A stretch of DNA of 64,000 bases from Chloroflexota bacterium (GCA_026707145.1 JAPOXK010000011.1:99908-163907); one strand, 5' to 3'. Positions 19,230-29,430 are shown, counted from the stretch's first letter. Notes: generated from the sequence alone by a model not told the origin. Numbers and translations: made by a program.

Positions 19230-20441
19230 TCAGCCGAACACCCCGTTCGCGGCCAACTCCGCGATCTCGTCGTCGCTGAGCCCCGCCTCGCGCACGACCT
19301 CGGCCGTGTGCTCTCCGGCCGCGGGGGCGGGGCCCCGCACGCCGATCTCCGCCCCCGCGATCTGAAACGGAGTGTTCATCGTCTCGAACCGTCCCAGCTC
19401 CGGATGCTCAATCTCCGCGAAGATCTCCATTTCGCGCACCTGTGGGTCGTCGATCAGATCGGGCAACGTCGAGACGGGCGCCCAGATCAACCCGAACTCG
19501 TCCAGCCGCTCCCGCCAGTAAGGGAAGTCGTGCTGCCGGAACCGCTCGGCGATGCCGCGCGTCAGCACCTGCGTGTGATCTTGGCGTTTGGGGATGGAGT
19601 CGTAACGCTCGTCCTCCGCCCACGCGTGCAGCCCCAGCATGGTGCAGACCCGCGTCCAGAAGCGGTCCGGCTGCGGCATGACCAGCTGGATCCACCTTCC
19701 GTCGGAGCATTCGTAGGCGTTGTGCAATGGATTGCCCGGTGCGGCATGGTCGTGCGGAGGCGGCTGCTGTCGCGCCACCAGTACCGACGCCAAGTCCGTC
19801 CCCACGGTCCACATGCCCGTACCCAGCAGGGTGGCGTCGACGACCTGCCCCTCTCCCGTTGCGTCGCGCAGGCGCAGCGCGGCCAGGACCCCCGCTAGGA
19901 GGTTGAGGGTGGTGGTGTGGTCTCCCTGGCCTGGTCGGCAGAGCGGCGGCGGCGAATCAGGAAGCGTCAGCGCGCGCATGACGCCGCTCCGCGCCCAGAA
20001 GGCGGCGTAGTCGAACCCCGGCCGCGCCGCGTCGGGCCCGCGTGTCCCATATCCCGAGAACGATGCGTATACCGCCGTCGGATTGATGGCGTGGATCGCC
20101 GCGGGCGTCAGCCGGTAGCGCTCCCGCCTCGACTGGATCAGATTCGTCACGAAGACATCCACATCCTGTGCGAGCCGCTGCACCAGCTCGCTCCCGCCGG
20201 GCCTCTCGAGGTCCACCGTGATCGAGCGCTTGCCTCGATTGTCCAGCTCGAATACGTAGCTGCCTTTGAAGTCGTAGTCGTATCCGAGCGTGTTCATGTC
20301 GAAGCCGCGCAAGGCGTCGCCGCCCGGCGGCTCGACTTTGATCGCCTCCGCTCCCATGTCGACCATCAGCGCCGCGGTGCACGGCGCCACCAGCCAGTTC
20401 GCGACCTCGAGCACGCGGATGCCTTCCAGTGGGGCTTTCAT
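19230..20441 (-). CDS. CaiB/BaiF family CoA-transferase
   Basis: MKAPLEGIRVLEVANWLVAPCTAALMVDMGAEAIKVEPPGGDALRG; catalytic Asp region PGQGDHTTTLNLL. Confidence 0.9.
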   Translation of the reverse strand: MKAPLEGIRVLEVANWLVAPCTAALMVDMGAEAIKVEPPGGDALRGFDMNTLGYDYDFKGSYVFELDNRGKRSITVDLERPGGSELVQRLAQDVDVFVTNLIQSRRERYRLTPAAIHAINPTAVYASFSGYGTRGPDAARPGFDYAAFWARSGVMRALTLPDSPPPLCRPGQGDHTTTLNLLAGVLAALRLRDATGEGQVVDATLLGTGMWTVGTDLASVLVARQQPPPHDHAAPGNPLHNAYECSDGRWIQLVMPQPDRFWTRVCTMLGLHAWAEDERYDSIPKRQDHTQVLTRGIAERFRQHDFPYWRERLDEFGLIWAPVSTLPDLIDDPQVREMEIFAEIEHPELGRFETMNTPFQIAGAEIGVRGPAPAAGEHTAEVVREAGLSDDEIAELAANGVFG

Positions 20442-20464
20442 CCCGGCTCCTTCCGCCAGCCGCC

Positions 20465-21679
20465 TTAATCCGTCTGTCTCCACGCCACCCGACCGTCTTT
20501 GAACACGTAGCGGATCGACCGCGTCGCCGAGAGGTCGTCCAGGGGATCCTCGCTCAGCACGACGAGGTCCGCGCGCCGCCCTGGACGCACGCTGCCGATC
20601 TGCTCCTCCAGGCCCATCGCCCGCGCCGCGTTGCTCGTCGCCGCCTGGATCGCCTCCATGGGGGAGCAGCCGATCGCTCCCAGCTCCACGATCTCTTGGT
20701 GGAGCGCGTCTGGACCGGTAAACGGCGCGCCCATGTCCGTCCCTGCCACCAGCGGCACCCCCATTCCGTACGCCATCTCGATCGCGGCGCGGTGCGAGTC
20801 GCTCACCGCCCGCGCCCGCGTCATGGTCTCCTCCGTCATTCCCGCCTCATCCGGGCGAGCGAGGATGAACCCCATCACCGCCAGCGTGGGAGTCAGATGG
20901 GTGCCCCGCGTGATCATCGCGTCCGCCAGCTCCTCCGTGAGAAACGAGCCGTGCTCCACGGTGTCCACCCCGCCCCGTACGGCGTTGCGAATGCTGCCCG
21001 CGCCGTGCGCGTGCGCTGCGATCTTCAGTCCCGCCCCATGCGCCTCATTCGCCGCGACCCGCATCTCCTCTTCCGAGAACTGCACGGAGTGGGGTCCCAG
21101 CCCCGCGCCCACTACGCCCCCGCTCGCCATCAACTTGATCATGTCCGACCCGGCCTTGATCTCCGCCCGCACGGCTCGGCGCAAGGCATCCACCCCGTCT
21201 ACCTCGACCGCGATCATCCAGCCGTGCCCGCCGGTAACGGTGAGCCAGTGTCCGGCCGCGATAATCCGCGGCCCCTCCAGATGGCCTTGGGCGATCGCGT
21301 CCCGTACCGCGAAGATGACCGACGGCACGCCGCCAACGTCGCGCGCGGTCGTCACGCCGTGCCGCAGCAGTGCGGCGGCGCGCTTTGCCGTGAGCAGGGC
21401 CTGGTACGGGTGCGGCTGCTCGGCCGCGTCTTCGATCGCGCTGGGCGCGGCGTTGAGGCTCAGGTGGGTGTGCGCGTCGATCAGGCCTGGGATCGCCGTC
21501 GACCCGCTCAGGTCGATGACGGGTTCGTCGTCCTTCGACAGATCCGGCGCGATCGCCTGAAAGCGTCCGTCGCGGATGCGCACGTCGACTCGCGCGTGGA
21601 GCGCGCCTGTACCGTCGATCAGCCGCAGGTTACGCAACAGCATCGGCAAGACTCGCATCCGCGCCCGGCGCGCGGCCAA
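20465..21679 (-). CDS. Amidohydrolase family protein (imidazolonepropionase-like)
   Basis: AIPGLIDAHTHLSLN, HAHGAGSIRNAVRGGVDTVEHG, VAGTDMG; internal start at 21643 also possible. Confidence 0.88.
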   Translation of the reverse strand: MAARRARMRVLPMLLRNLRLIDGTGALHARVDVRIRDGRFQAIAPDLSKDDEPVIDLSGSTAIPGLIDAHTHLSLNAAPSAIEDAAEQPHPYQALLTAKRAAALLRHGVTTARDVGGVPSVIFAVRDAIAQGHLEGPRIIAAGHWLTVTGGHGWMIAVEVDGVDALRRAVRAEIKAGSDMIKLMASGGVVGAGLGPHSVQFSEEEMRVAANEAHGAGLKIAAHAHGAGSIRNAVRGGVDTVEHGSFLTEELADAMITRGTHLTPTLAVMGFILARPDEAGMTEETMTRARAVSDSHRAAIEMAYGMGVPLVAGTDMGAPFTGPDALHQEIVELGAIGCSPMEAIQAATSNAARAMGLEEQIGSVRPGRRADLVVLSEDPLDDLSATRSIRYVFKDGRVAWRQTD

Positions 21680-21817
21680 AACCCTATGCTCACGTTACCA
21701 GCGCCAACGCTAACAGAGCCCACCGCCCAGAGGGACTCGGGCGCTTCCATCCCTGGTCTTGCTTGGCGTTGAGAGGGTCTCGCCCTTCCCATAGACTGCC
21801 GTTGCGCCGATGGGAGA

Positions 21818-22369
21818 TTGTGCATGACGCCCGATTCGGAACTTCCCGAACCCGAACCACCGTCCGCAAGCGAGTCCGCCGCCGGCGCCCCCGCCCTGAT
21901 CCAGGTCGACGAAACAGCGCGGCGCGTCCTCGTCGAGACGGCGCCGCAGCCGTATCCCTTCGCCGTCCGGCTGCTGTGGCTCATTTTCGTCGGCTCGTGG
22001 GGCGGCTTGCTGCTCATCGCTGCCACGGCGATCCTCAACTTCACCGCCGTGGGCTACATCTTCCGCCCCTGGGCTCTCCAGCAACTCCCGCGCGTCATGC
22101 GGCTGGCCCATCCCTCGCAGCGGATCGCGGGGCCCGTTACCCCGAGCGAACGCGAGCAAGAGGTGCGCGAGCGACCGTACGTGCGCGCCCTTTACTTTTT
22201 CGGCCTTGGCTGGTGGGCCGGTGGACTGTGGCTCCTCGCTGCCTACCTCGTCCATCTGCCCCAGGTCACCGAGCCCCTCGCTCTCTGGATGTATAACCGC
22301 GTCGACGCGATCACCACGCTGGAGCGCCGCTCCGAGCAGCTCGTCACGTCTGATTCTTCGGGACGCTAA
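21818..22369 (+). CDS. Hypothetical membrane protein
   Basis: 183 aa with two or more hydrophobic segments; RBS-like GGGAG upstream. Confidence 0.6.
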   Translation: MCMTPDSELPEPEPPSASESAAGAPALIQVDETARRVLVETAPQPYPFAVRLLWLIFVGSWGGLLLIAATAILNFTAVGYIFRPWALQQLPRVMRLAHPSQRIAGPVTPSEREQEVRERPYVRALYFFGLGWWAGGLWLLAAYLVHLPQVTEPLALWMYNRVDAITTLERRSEQLVTSDSSGR

Positions 22370-22397
22370 CGCTCGAATCCGGCAGGCGATCAGGCGT

Positions 22398-23753
22398 ATG
22401 CTCGGAGTGCGACTGAGCTGGAGCGGAGCCGTGCGCCCATTCCCGACCAAGCCAGTCCCTGTCGTGATCGTGGCGGGAGCCTTGCTCGCCGTCACCCTCG
22501 CCGCCGCCTGCTCCGGCGGTGGCGAGTCTGCCGTCCCGGTTCCCACGGACGCCTCTTCCGGACTCGAAGACGCAGGCGCCGCCGATCTCGGCGCCTCCTC
22601 GCTTCCAACCGACCGGGGCGTCATCGCCGGACTGGACACTTCCCTCCGCAGCGTCGAACTCGTCGATATCGTTTTCGACCTCTTCGACCTCACCGCCGTC
22701 ACCCTGGCGGAAGCCGATGAGGCAACGGTCCTTCGCATCGTCGATGCCATTCCACCGCTCGACGCCAACCGTGCGCTGCTCTCTCCCGTGGAGCAGGGTC
22801 GCGTCGGCACGGTGCGCTACCGTACCGCCGCCCAGGCGGCGGCCGCCGACTACCTCTGGGACACGCAGCTGATCATCGGCTATGTCGCGGACGACGGACA
22901 GGCTTACGCCTATCCGATTTCCATCCTGAACTTCCACGGGATCGTGAACGAAACCTTGGCCGGACGGCCCGTCCTCATCACCTACTGCACCCTCTGTCGC
23001 ACCGGCATCGTGTACGAGCGCGTGTTGGCCGGCGAGGTTCTCACCTTCGGCAACACCAGCGCGCTCTTTGAGAACGACCTCGTCATGTTCGACCGCGACC
23101 CTGAATCCATCTCCTACTGGTTCCAGGTTGCGGGGGAAGCGGTCGTGGGCACGCGCACCGGTCAGCGGCTCACTCCCCTCGCCTCCATCACCACGGAGTG
23201 GCAAGCCTGGCTCGCCGAGCATCCCGACACCCTCGTCCTCAGCGACGATACCGGCTTCGATCGTCCCTACGGCACGGACGTGACCGCCCTCCTTGCCGGC
23301 GCGGGCGAAGGCACTGCCCGTCTGCCGTTCCTCATTGATGAGGAAACGCTCGCGGACGGCCGCCTCCCGATCTCGGAGCTGGCGCTCGTGGTGGAGATTG
23401 CGAACGAGCCGCGCGCCTATCCTCTGCAGTCGCTTGGCAGCCTGGCTATTAACGACGTGCTGGCCGGCCAACCGCTCGTCATCTTCATCGACTCGCCAGC
23501 TCGCTACGGCGCCGCCTTCGATCCCCGCGTGGACGGAAGGCGGCTAACGTTCGTGCTTGAGGAGGGCGCCTTCGTCGATAGAGAAACCGGCACGCGCTGG
23601 AACAGATCGGGCTTCGCGGTGGAGGGCCCGCTCGCGGCGTCGCAGCTCGTTGCGCTGCCTGCGCGGACAACCTTTTGGTTCTCCATCCTCGGCGCTTTCC
23701 CGACGGTGACCGTCGCCGGTGTCGACACCACGCTGGACGCGAGCGGCGCGTAG
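22398..23753 (+). CDS. DUF3179 domain-containing lipoprotein (second paralogue)
   Basis: Lipobox-like AAACSGG; YPISILNFHGIVNETLAGRPVLITYCTLCRTGIVYER, DRDPESISYWFQVAGEAVVG. Confidence 0.83.
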   Translation: MLGVRLSWSGAVRPFPTKPVPVVIVAGALLAVTLAAACSGGGESAVPVPTDASSGLEDAGAADLGASSLPTDRGVIAGLDTSLRSVELVDIVFDLFDLTAVTLAEADEATVLRIVDAIPPLDANRALLSPVEQGRVGTVRYRTAAQAAAADYLWDTQLIIGYVADDGQAYAYPISILNFHGIVNETLAGRPVLITYCTLCRTGIVYERVLAGEVLTFGNTSALFENDLVMFDRDPESISYWFQVAGEAVVGTRTGQRLTPLASITTEWQAWLAEHPDTLVLSDDTGFDRPYGTDVTALLAGAGEGTARLPFLIDEETLADGRLPISELALVVEIANEPRAYPLQSLGSLAINDVLAGQPLVIFIDSPARYGAAFDPRVDGRRLTFVLEEGAFVDRETGTRWNRSGFAVEGPLAASQLVALPARTTFWFSILGAFPTVTVAGVDTTLDASGA

Positions 23754-23872
23754 CTTCTCCTGATTCGGATCGAGCCGGCCCGCCACAGCCGGCGGCTTTC
23801 TTGACGGCCTTCTGGGCCGCTCGTACGCTCGGCCGCGCGCCATGCCGGCGCGGGTCCGGGGAAAGGACAGCC

Positions 23873-25084
23873 ATGCCACAGGCCGAAGCACTCGCAGGAA
23901 CCTTCGAAATCCCGTCGATGGAACGCGTCCGTTACGGTCCCGATTGCCTGAACTTCCTGGCCGAGGACGTGGAGGCCCAGGACGGTCGCAAAGTCTTCAT
24001 CGTTGCCAGCAACAGCCTGGCGACCAAGACCAACGTCGTCGATCGCGTGCAAGGCGTCCTTGGCGATAAAGCCGTGGGGGTCTTCCACGCTGTCTCGCAG
24101 CACGTCCACCGGGAATCGGTTCTGCAGGCGGCAGAGGAAGCCCGCAGCGCGGGAGCCGACTTCCTCGTGAGCGTGGGCGGCGGCAGCCCCATCGATTGCG
24201 CCAAGGCCGTGGCCATGTGCATGGCCGAGGGGATCACGACGCTCGATCAGTGTGACGACTACAGCACGAAGTTTGAGTACCCCGACAAGGTCGAGTTTCC
24301 CTCGCTCCAGCACCCCGAGCGCGTCCCCAAGCACATCACGCTCTCCACTACCCTCTCTGCCGGCGAGTTCACCAACATCGCCGGCATGACCGACAGCAAG
24401 CGCCAGGTCAAAGAGATCTACTTGCACCCGCCGCTGATGCCGGTCGCGGCCTATCTCGACCCAACCCTGACCGTGCATACGCCCGGCTGGCTCTGGGCGT
24501 CGACCGGAATGCGCGCCGTCGACCATTGCGTCGAAGCCTACGTCTCCCAGGCCCACATGCCCTTCGTCGATGCGCTCTCCAAGGACGCGCTGACGATCCT
24601 CGCGCAAGAGCTCCCGCACGCCGCCAAGAACCCCGAAGACATCGGTTCCCGTGGCCGTTGCCAGATGGCCTGCTGGATGAGCCTCTTCGGTCTGCTCAAC
24701 GTGATGGTCGGCCTCAGCCACGGCATCGGCCACCAGCTTGGGGCTCGCTGCGACGTCCCCCATGGCGTCACCTCGTGCATCATGCTTCCGCACGTCATGG
24801 ACTACAACTTCCCGGTCGTGAAGGATCGCCAGGCGAGCCTGGCCGAGGCCTTCGCCGTCGATACCCGGGACATGAGCGTCGATGATGCCGCGCAAGCCTT
24901 TGTCGGCGCGCTGCGCGCTTTCATCCGAGATCTGGAAGTGCCGACGCGCCTCTCCGAGGTCGGGGTCACCAAGGAGGACTTTCCCGGGATCGTCCACGAC
25001 GCGTTGGAGGACATGGTCGTTGCCACCAACCCGCGCCCGGTGACGGACGAGGCGGTGGCGCAGCTCCTGGAGGCGGCCTACTGA
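23873..25084 (+). CDS. Iron-containing alcohol dehydrogenase
   Basis: FLVSVGGGSPIDCAKAVAMCMAEG, STTLSAGEFTNIAGMTDSKRQVKE, GLSHGIGHQLGARCDVPHG; start ATG 23873. Confidence 0.9.
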   Translation: MPQAEALAGTFEIPSMERVRYGPDCLNFLAEDVEAQDGRKVFIVASNSLATKTNVVDRVQGVLGDKAVGVFHAVSQHVHRESVLQAAEEARSAGADFLVSVGGGSPIDCAKAVAMCMAEGITTLDQCDDYSTKFEYPDKVEFPSLQHPERVPKHITLSTTLSAGEFTNIAGMTDSKRQVKEIYLHPPLMPVAAYLDPTLTVHTPGWLWASTGMRAVDHCVEAYVSQAHMPFVDALSKDALTILAQELPHAAKNPEDIGSRGRCQMACWMSLFGLLNVMVGLSHGIGHQLGARCDVPHGVTSCIMLPHVMDYNFPVVKDRQASLAEAFAVDTRDMSVDDAAQAFVGALRAFIRDLEVPTRLSEVGVTKEDFPGIVHDALEDMVVATNPRPVTDEAVAQLLEAAY

Positions 25085-25291
25085 GATCGATCGGAAGACG
25101 GCATCGCCCTTCCGAGTCACCGAGGGAGGTTGCGTCCGGCAGAGATCCCGTATGCTTGGGGCCCTGCTAGCAGGCGCATTACCGGCCCGGTCTTGCGCGT
25201 CCCCTCTGTTAGGCTGTAGATCATTGGCTACCCGCGACTGGAGCGCGCGGGTGGGACGCACCGAGCGGAACGCCTCCAAGAGCGAGAAACC

Positions 25292-26332
25292 ATGAGAAAG
25301 TTCCTGCTGCGGCGTTTCGCTTTCCTCATTCCGCAGCTCTTCGTGGTTTCCTTCCTGGCGTTTCTGCTGATCAAGCTCCTGCCCGGCGATCCCGTCCTGA
25401 TCATTCTGGGCCCGCTGCGCACCCAAGAGGGCGTGATCCGCGAAACGAAGCGCCTTGGCCTCGACAAACCCTTTTTCGTCCAGTACGGCCGATACGTCGA
25501 GCGCACGGTCCAAGGCGACTTCGGCAATTCCATCGTTACCAAGCAGCCCGTCATTGAGGAGTTGGGGCGCCGCGTCCCGGCGACCCTGTGGCTGATCACG
25601 CTCGGCCTTGTTGCCTGCGTGGTGATCGGGATTGGAGTGGGCTATGTCGCAGCCTTAGCCCCGCCCACCGGCTGGGGTACGTGGCTGAATAAGTCCATCA
25701 TTGGCTACGGCTTCTTAGCCGGGGCCTTACCGGATTTCTGGGTCGGGCTGATCTTGGTCTTCATTTTCTTCGCCACCCTGGGCATCTTACCGGCGCCCAT
25801 CGGCCAGTTGCCGGGGTATATTCCCTCGCTGCTCCCCGACGGACCCACCAACATTGATCTGTTGGACACGCTGATCAAAGGTGACTTCGGGCAGGCCGGC
25901 ACGGCCTTCCGCGCCTCGATCATGCCCGTCGTGACGCTGGCCATCGTCTACGCCCCGGTGGTCTTGAAGATTACGGCGGTCACCACGACGGAAGTCTTCA
26001 ACTCCCAGTACGTCACCGGGGCCCGGGCGGTCGGCGTGCGGCGGCGCACCATCACGCGCTACATCATGCGCAACGCGTTGCTCCCCATTGTCACGACGAG
26101 CGGCGTCCTCTACGCCTTCCTTCTTGGAGGCGCCGTTCTCGTCGAGACGGTGTTCTCGTGGGGAGGCTTCGGTCAGTACACGGTGGATGCAGTCAACGCC
26201 CTTGACTTCAATGTGATCCAAGGCATGATGCTGGTGGCCGCCGTCTTCACGATCGTCGTCTACCTCTTGATCGACATCATTCACTACTTTGTCGATCCGC
26301 GTATTCGGGTAAGCACGGTGGGTTCGTCATGA
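25292..26332 (+). CDS. Peptide/nickel-type ABC transporter permease (DppB-like)
   Basis: RRFAFLIPQLFVVSFLAFLLIKLLPGDPV, GARAVGVRRRTITRYIMRNALLPIVTTSGV. Confidence 0.92.
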   Translation: MRKFLLRRFAFLIPQLFVVSFLAFLLIKLLPGDPVLIILGPLRTQEGVIRETKRLGLDKPFFVQYGRYVERTVQGDFGNSIVTKQPVIEELGRRVPATLWLITLGLVACVVIGIGVGYVAALAPPTGWGTWLNKSIIGYGFLAGALPDFWVGLILVFIFFATLGILPAPIGQLPGYIPSLLPDGPTNIDLLDTLIKGDFGQAGTAFRASIMPVVTLAIVYAPVVLKITAVTTTEVFNSQYVTGARAVGVRRRTITRYIMRNALLPIVTTSGVLYAFLLGGAVLVETVFSWGGFGQYTVDAVNALDFNVIQGMMLVAAVFTIVVYLLIDIIHYFVDPRIRVSTVGSS

Positions 26333-27300
26333 CGACCACCACCTGGCCGGCCGTCCGCGTCCGTGTGCCCCGTCTCTCCGCGAGCGCGATCTGGGCGGGC
26401 ATGCGCCGGCAGAAGCTCCTCACCATTGCGCTTGGCATCCTCGCAGTGATGATTTTCCTAGCCGCCGTCGGCCCCATCATCGCTCCCCACGATCCCGAAT
26501 CCGTGCTGCGAGAGACTCTCCTTGACGAGCAGGGGCAGCCCATTTTGAACTCTCAAGGCGACCCGCGAACGCAGCTGGTGAATCTCAGAGCGCCCAGCGG
26601 CACGTACTGGTTCGGTACGGACGAGAAGGCATTGGATGTCTTCAGCCGCACTATCTCTGCCCCGCGCGTCGATCTCGTCATCGCTATCGCCTCCACCATC
26701 ATCGGCCTTGGCGCCGGTTCCGTTATCGGCCTGGTGGCGGGCTATGCTGCCGGTCGAGGCCGGCTCGTCGGGTCGCTTGCTGAGGTCCTTACGCGCTTCA
26801 TGGACATCATCCAAGCGTTCCCCGTCTTCATCGTCGCGCTGGCCCTCGTCGCCGTGATCGGATCCGGGCAAGACAAGGTCATTTACGTCCTCTCCTTCCT
26901 CTTCACTCCGATCTTCTTCCGTTACGTGCGAGCGGAGACCTTGCTTGTGCGCGAACTCACCTTCGTGGAAGCGGAGCGTGCTGTCGGCAACCCGACCCGA
27001 CGCATCATGTTCAACCACATCCTGCCCAACTCCGTCACCACCGCCACAGTCCAGGGCTCGGCCGTTATGGGTTACGCGATCCTTCTCACCGCGGGGCTGA
27101 GCTTCGTGGGGGCCGGCGTCGCTCCGCCCACGCCGGAGTGGGGCGCCATGATCAGGAGTGGGGTCGAGCTGATGCAGAGCGGTCAGTGGTGGACCTCGGT
27201 CTTCCCCGGCATCACGCTCGGATTGACGGTCTTCTCCCTCGCCGTCATCGGCGAGAGCATTCGCGTCCGCTGGCGCGGGTCTGGTCTCCGTGGTTACTGA
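26329..27300 (+). CDS. Peptide/nickel-type ABC transporter permease (DppC-like)
   Basis: FGTDEKALDVFSRTISAPRVDL, EAERAVGNPTRRIMFNHILPNSVTT; 4-bp overlap with upstream gene. Confidence 0.92.
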   Translation: MTTTTWPAVRVRVPRLSASAIWAGMRRQKLLTIALGILAVMIFLAAVGPIIAPHDPESVLRETLLDEQGQPILNSQGDPRTQLVNLRAPSGTYWFGTDEKALDVFSRTISAPRVDLVIAIASTIIGLGAGSVIGLVAGYAAGRGRLVGSLAEVLTRFMDIIQAFPVFIVALALVAVIGSGQDKVIYVLSFLFTPIFFRYVRAETLLVRELTFVEAERAVGNPTRRIMFNHILPNSVTTATVQGSAVMGYAILLTAGLSFVGAGVAPPTPEWGAMIRSGVELMQSGQWWTSVFPGITLGLTVFSLAVIGESIRVRWRGSGLRGY

Positions 27301-28264
27301 GACCCCCGACGCCACTCCTGCCGGATCCACGGCTTCCGGCGAGATCCTGCGGGTCAGCGACCTGACCCTCCACCATCTTGTCGAAGATCGCCTCGTGATC
27401 GACGGTGCCTTTATGAGCGTCGATTCGGGCGAGGTGCTGGGAGTGATGGGCGAGAGCGGCTCCGGCAAGAGCGCCTTGCTCTTCGGCATCATCCGTCTGC
27501 TGTTGCGAGAAGTGGAGCAGCGCAGCGGCCGCATCGCCTATCGGGGCGAAGACCTTATGGCCAAGTCGAACCGCCAGATGGAGCAGTTGCGCGGGCTCGA
27601 GATGGCGATGATCGTCCCGGGTGGCAAGTTCTCCCTCAACCCGGTCGAGACCGCCGGCAGTCAGATCGTTGATGTCCTCAGATCGCACTTCCCCGACCGG
27701 AGCAAGAAGGATCTCGCCGACGAAGCGATCGAGATCTTGCGCATTATCGGCATCCCTGACCCGGACATTCGTTTCCGAGCTTACCCGCACGAGCTAAGCG
27801 GAGGCATGGCCCAACGCATCCTCATCGCCAAAGCCATGGCCTGCTCACCACAGCTGCTGCTGGGCGATGAGTTCACCGTCGGGTTGGATGTCACGATCCA
27901 GGCGCAGGTCATGGACCACTTCCACGCGCTGCTGCGGGAGCGCAACACCTCACTGATCTTGACCACCAGCGACCTCGGCATCGCCGCGACGTACTGCGAT
28001 ACGATCGCGGTGATTCGCCGCGGGCAGATCGTGGAGTACGCTCCCGTGCTCGACTTCTTCGCCAACCCCCAACATTCCTACAGCCGGCTGCTCCTCTCGG
28101 CCGCCCGCGAAGCCCGCGCCCAGCAGAAGATGGACGAGGCGCGCGTCGATGTGGAGCGCGATACCTCACAAGATCGGCGCTTCGTGCACGAGGACCTGCC
28201 GGCGCCGCCCGATCTCTATACCCTCGTCGCCCCCGGGCACCTGGTACGGTTGGAAGACGAATGA
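27290..28264 (+). CDS. ABC transporter ATP-binding protein (DppD-like) with degenerate Q-loop and H-loop
   Basis: Walker A GESGSGKSALLFG, signature LSGGM, but MIVPGGKFSLNPV in place of ..FQDP.. and LILTTSDLG in place of ..THDLG; GTG start. Confidence 0.88.
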   Translation: MVTETPDATPAGSTASGEILRVSDLTLHHLVEDRLVIDGAFMSVDSGEVLGVMGESGSGKSALLFGIIRLLLREVEQRSGRIAYRGEDLMAKSNRQMEQLRGLEMAMIVPGGKFSLNPVETAGSQIVDVLRSHFPDRSKKDLADEAIEILRIIGIPDPDIRFRAYPHELSGGMAQRILIAKAMACSPQLLLGDEFTVGLDVTIQAQVMDHFHALLRERNTSLILTTSDLGIAATYCDTIAVIRRGQIVEYAPVLDFFANPQHSYSRLLLSAAREARAQQKMDEARVDVERDTSQDRRFVHEDLPAPPDLYTLVAPGHLVRLEDE

Positions 28265-29346
28265 CGGACGAACCGCTCCTCCAAATCCGCAATCTCACCA
28301 AGACCTTCACCGTCGGCAAGGGGCAAGAGCTCGTCGCCGTGAGTAACGTTTCCCTCGACCTGCGCGAGGGCGAGACGCTGGGCCTGGTGGGCGAAAGCGG
28401 CTCCGGCAAGACCACCCTGGGTCGCGTCGTCCTCCGCCTGACGGAGCCGGATACGGGCACGGTTCGGTTCGAGGGCATCGACTTGCTCGCCCTCGCCGGC
28501 GAGCCCATGCGGCGCATGCGCTCCAAGATGCAGATCGTTTACCAGGATCCCATGCTGGGCTTTAACCCGCGCATGCGCGTCCGCGACATCATCTCCGAGC
28601 CCCTGCGCCTCCACGAGACACTGAGTCGGACGGAGCTCCAAAAGCGCGTCATGGAAGTACTCGAGCTCGCCGACCTCGATCCGCGCGTCCTGAGCGAGCG
28701 TCCCGGAGCTATCCGCAAGGCGGAGCAGCAGCAGGTCGCCATCGCCCGCGCCATCGCGACGGGCCCGCGCTTCATCGTCTTGGATGAGCCCACCGGCCTG
28801 CTCGACCTCTCCGTCAGCATTCACATCATCGGCATCCTGCGGCGTCTCCAGGAAGAGCAAAAGATCGCCTACATCTTCATCTCGCACGATCTCAGCGCGG
28901 TGCGCGCCATCAGCCATCGCCTCGCGATCATGTACCTGGGACAGTTGGTCGAGACCGGCCCGATCGAGGATGTCTTCGCGCGTCCCACCCATCCCTACAG
29001 CGAGGCGCTGCTCTCGTCCGTGCTGCTCCCCGACCCCAAAACCACGCGTCAGCGCCTGCGCCTGAGTGGTGAGATCCCCAGCCCCATCAACCTGCCCCCC
29101 GGCTGCCCTCTCGCGCCCCGCTGCCCGCTCGTCGAGGAACGCTGCACCGGTGGCCCGCCGCCGCTCGTGGCGATCCGGGGCAACGGGGAGAGCGGCCAGC
29201 CCTCGTGGTGGTCGACATGCTTCCCGCTCTCCGACAACGAAGAGAACCTCGATAACTGGTACGCGATCATGCAGGAGCATGAGTCCACCGAGACCGAGGA
29301 GCTCCGCGCTGCCATCGCCGCCGCCCGCACCGAGAACGAGGGCTGA
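28261..29346 (+). CDS. ABC transporter ATP-binding protein (DppF-like) with degenerate signature motif
   Basis: GESGSGKTTLGRV, VYQDPMLGFNP, FISHDLSAVR intact; signature region RPGAIRKAEQQQVAIARA lacks LSGGQ. Confidence 0.9.
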   Translation: MTDEPLLQIRNLTKTFTVGKGQELVAVSNVSLDLREGETLGLVGESGSGKTTLGRVVLRLTEPDTGTVRFEGIDLLALAGEPMRRMRSKMQIVYQDPMLGFNPRMRVRDIISEPLRLHETLSRTELQKRVMEVLELADLDPRVLSERPGAIRKAEQQQVAIARAIATGPRFIVLDEPTGLLDLSVSIHIIGILRRLQEEQKIAYIFISHDLSAVRAISHRLAIMYLGQLVETGPIEDVFARPTHPYSEALLSSVLLPDPKTTRQRLRLSGEIPSPINLPPGCPLAPRCPLVEERCTGGPPPLVAIRGNGESGQPSWWSTCFPLSDNEENLDNWYAIMQEHESTETEELRAAIAAARTENEG

Positions 29347-29430
29347 TTCCCGCCCTCTCGTCGTTTTCGGCGCGTCGCATCCGCTACCCTGCCGGCTTGC
29401 ACGGGCTCTCTGAGGTAAAGGATCGATCCC

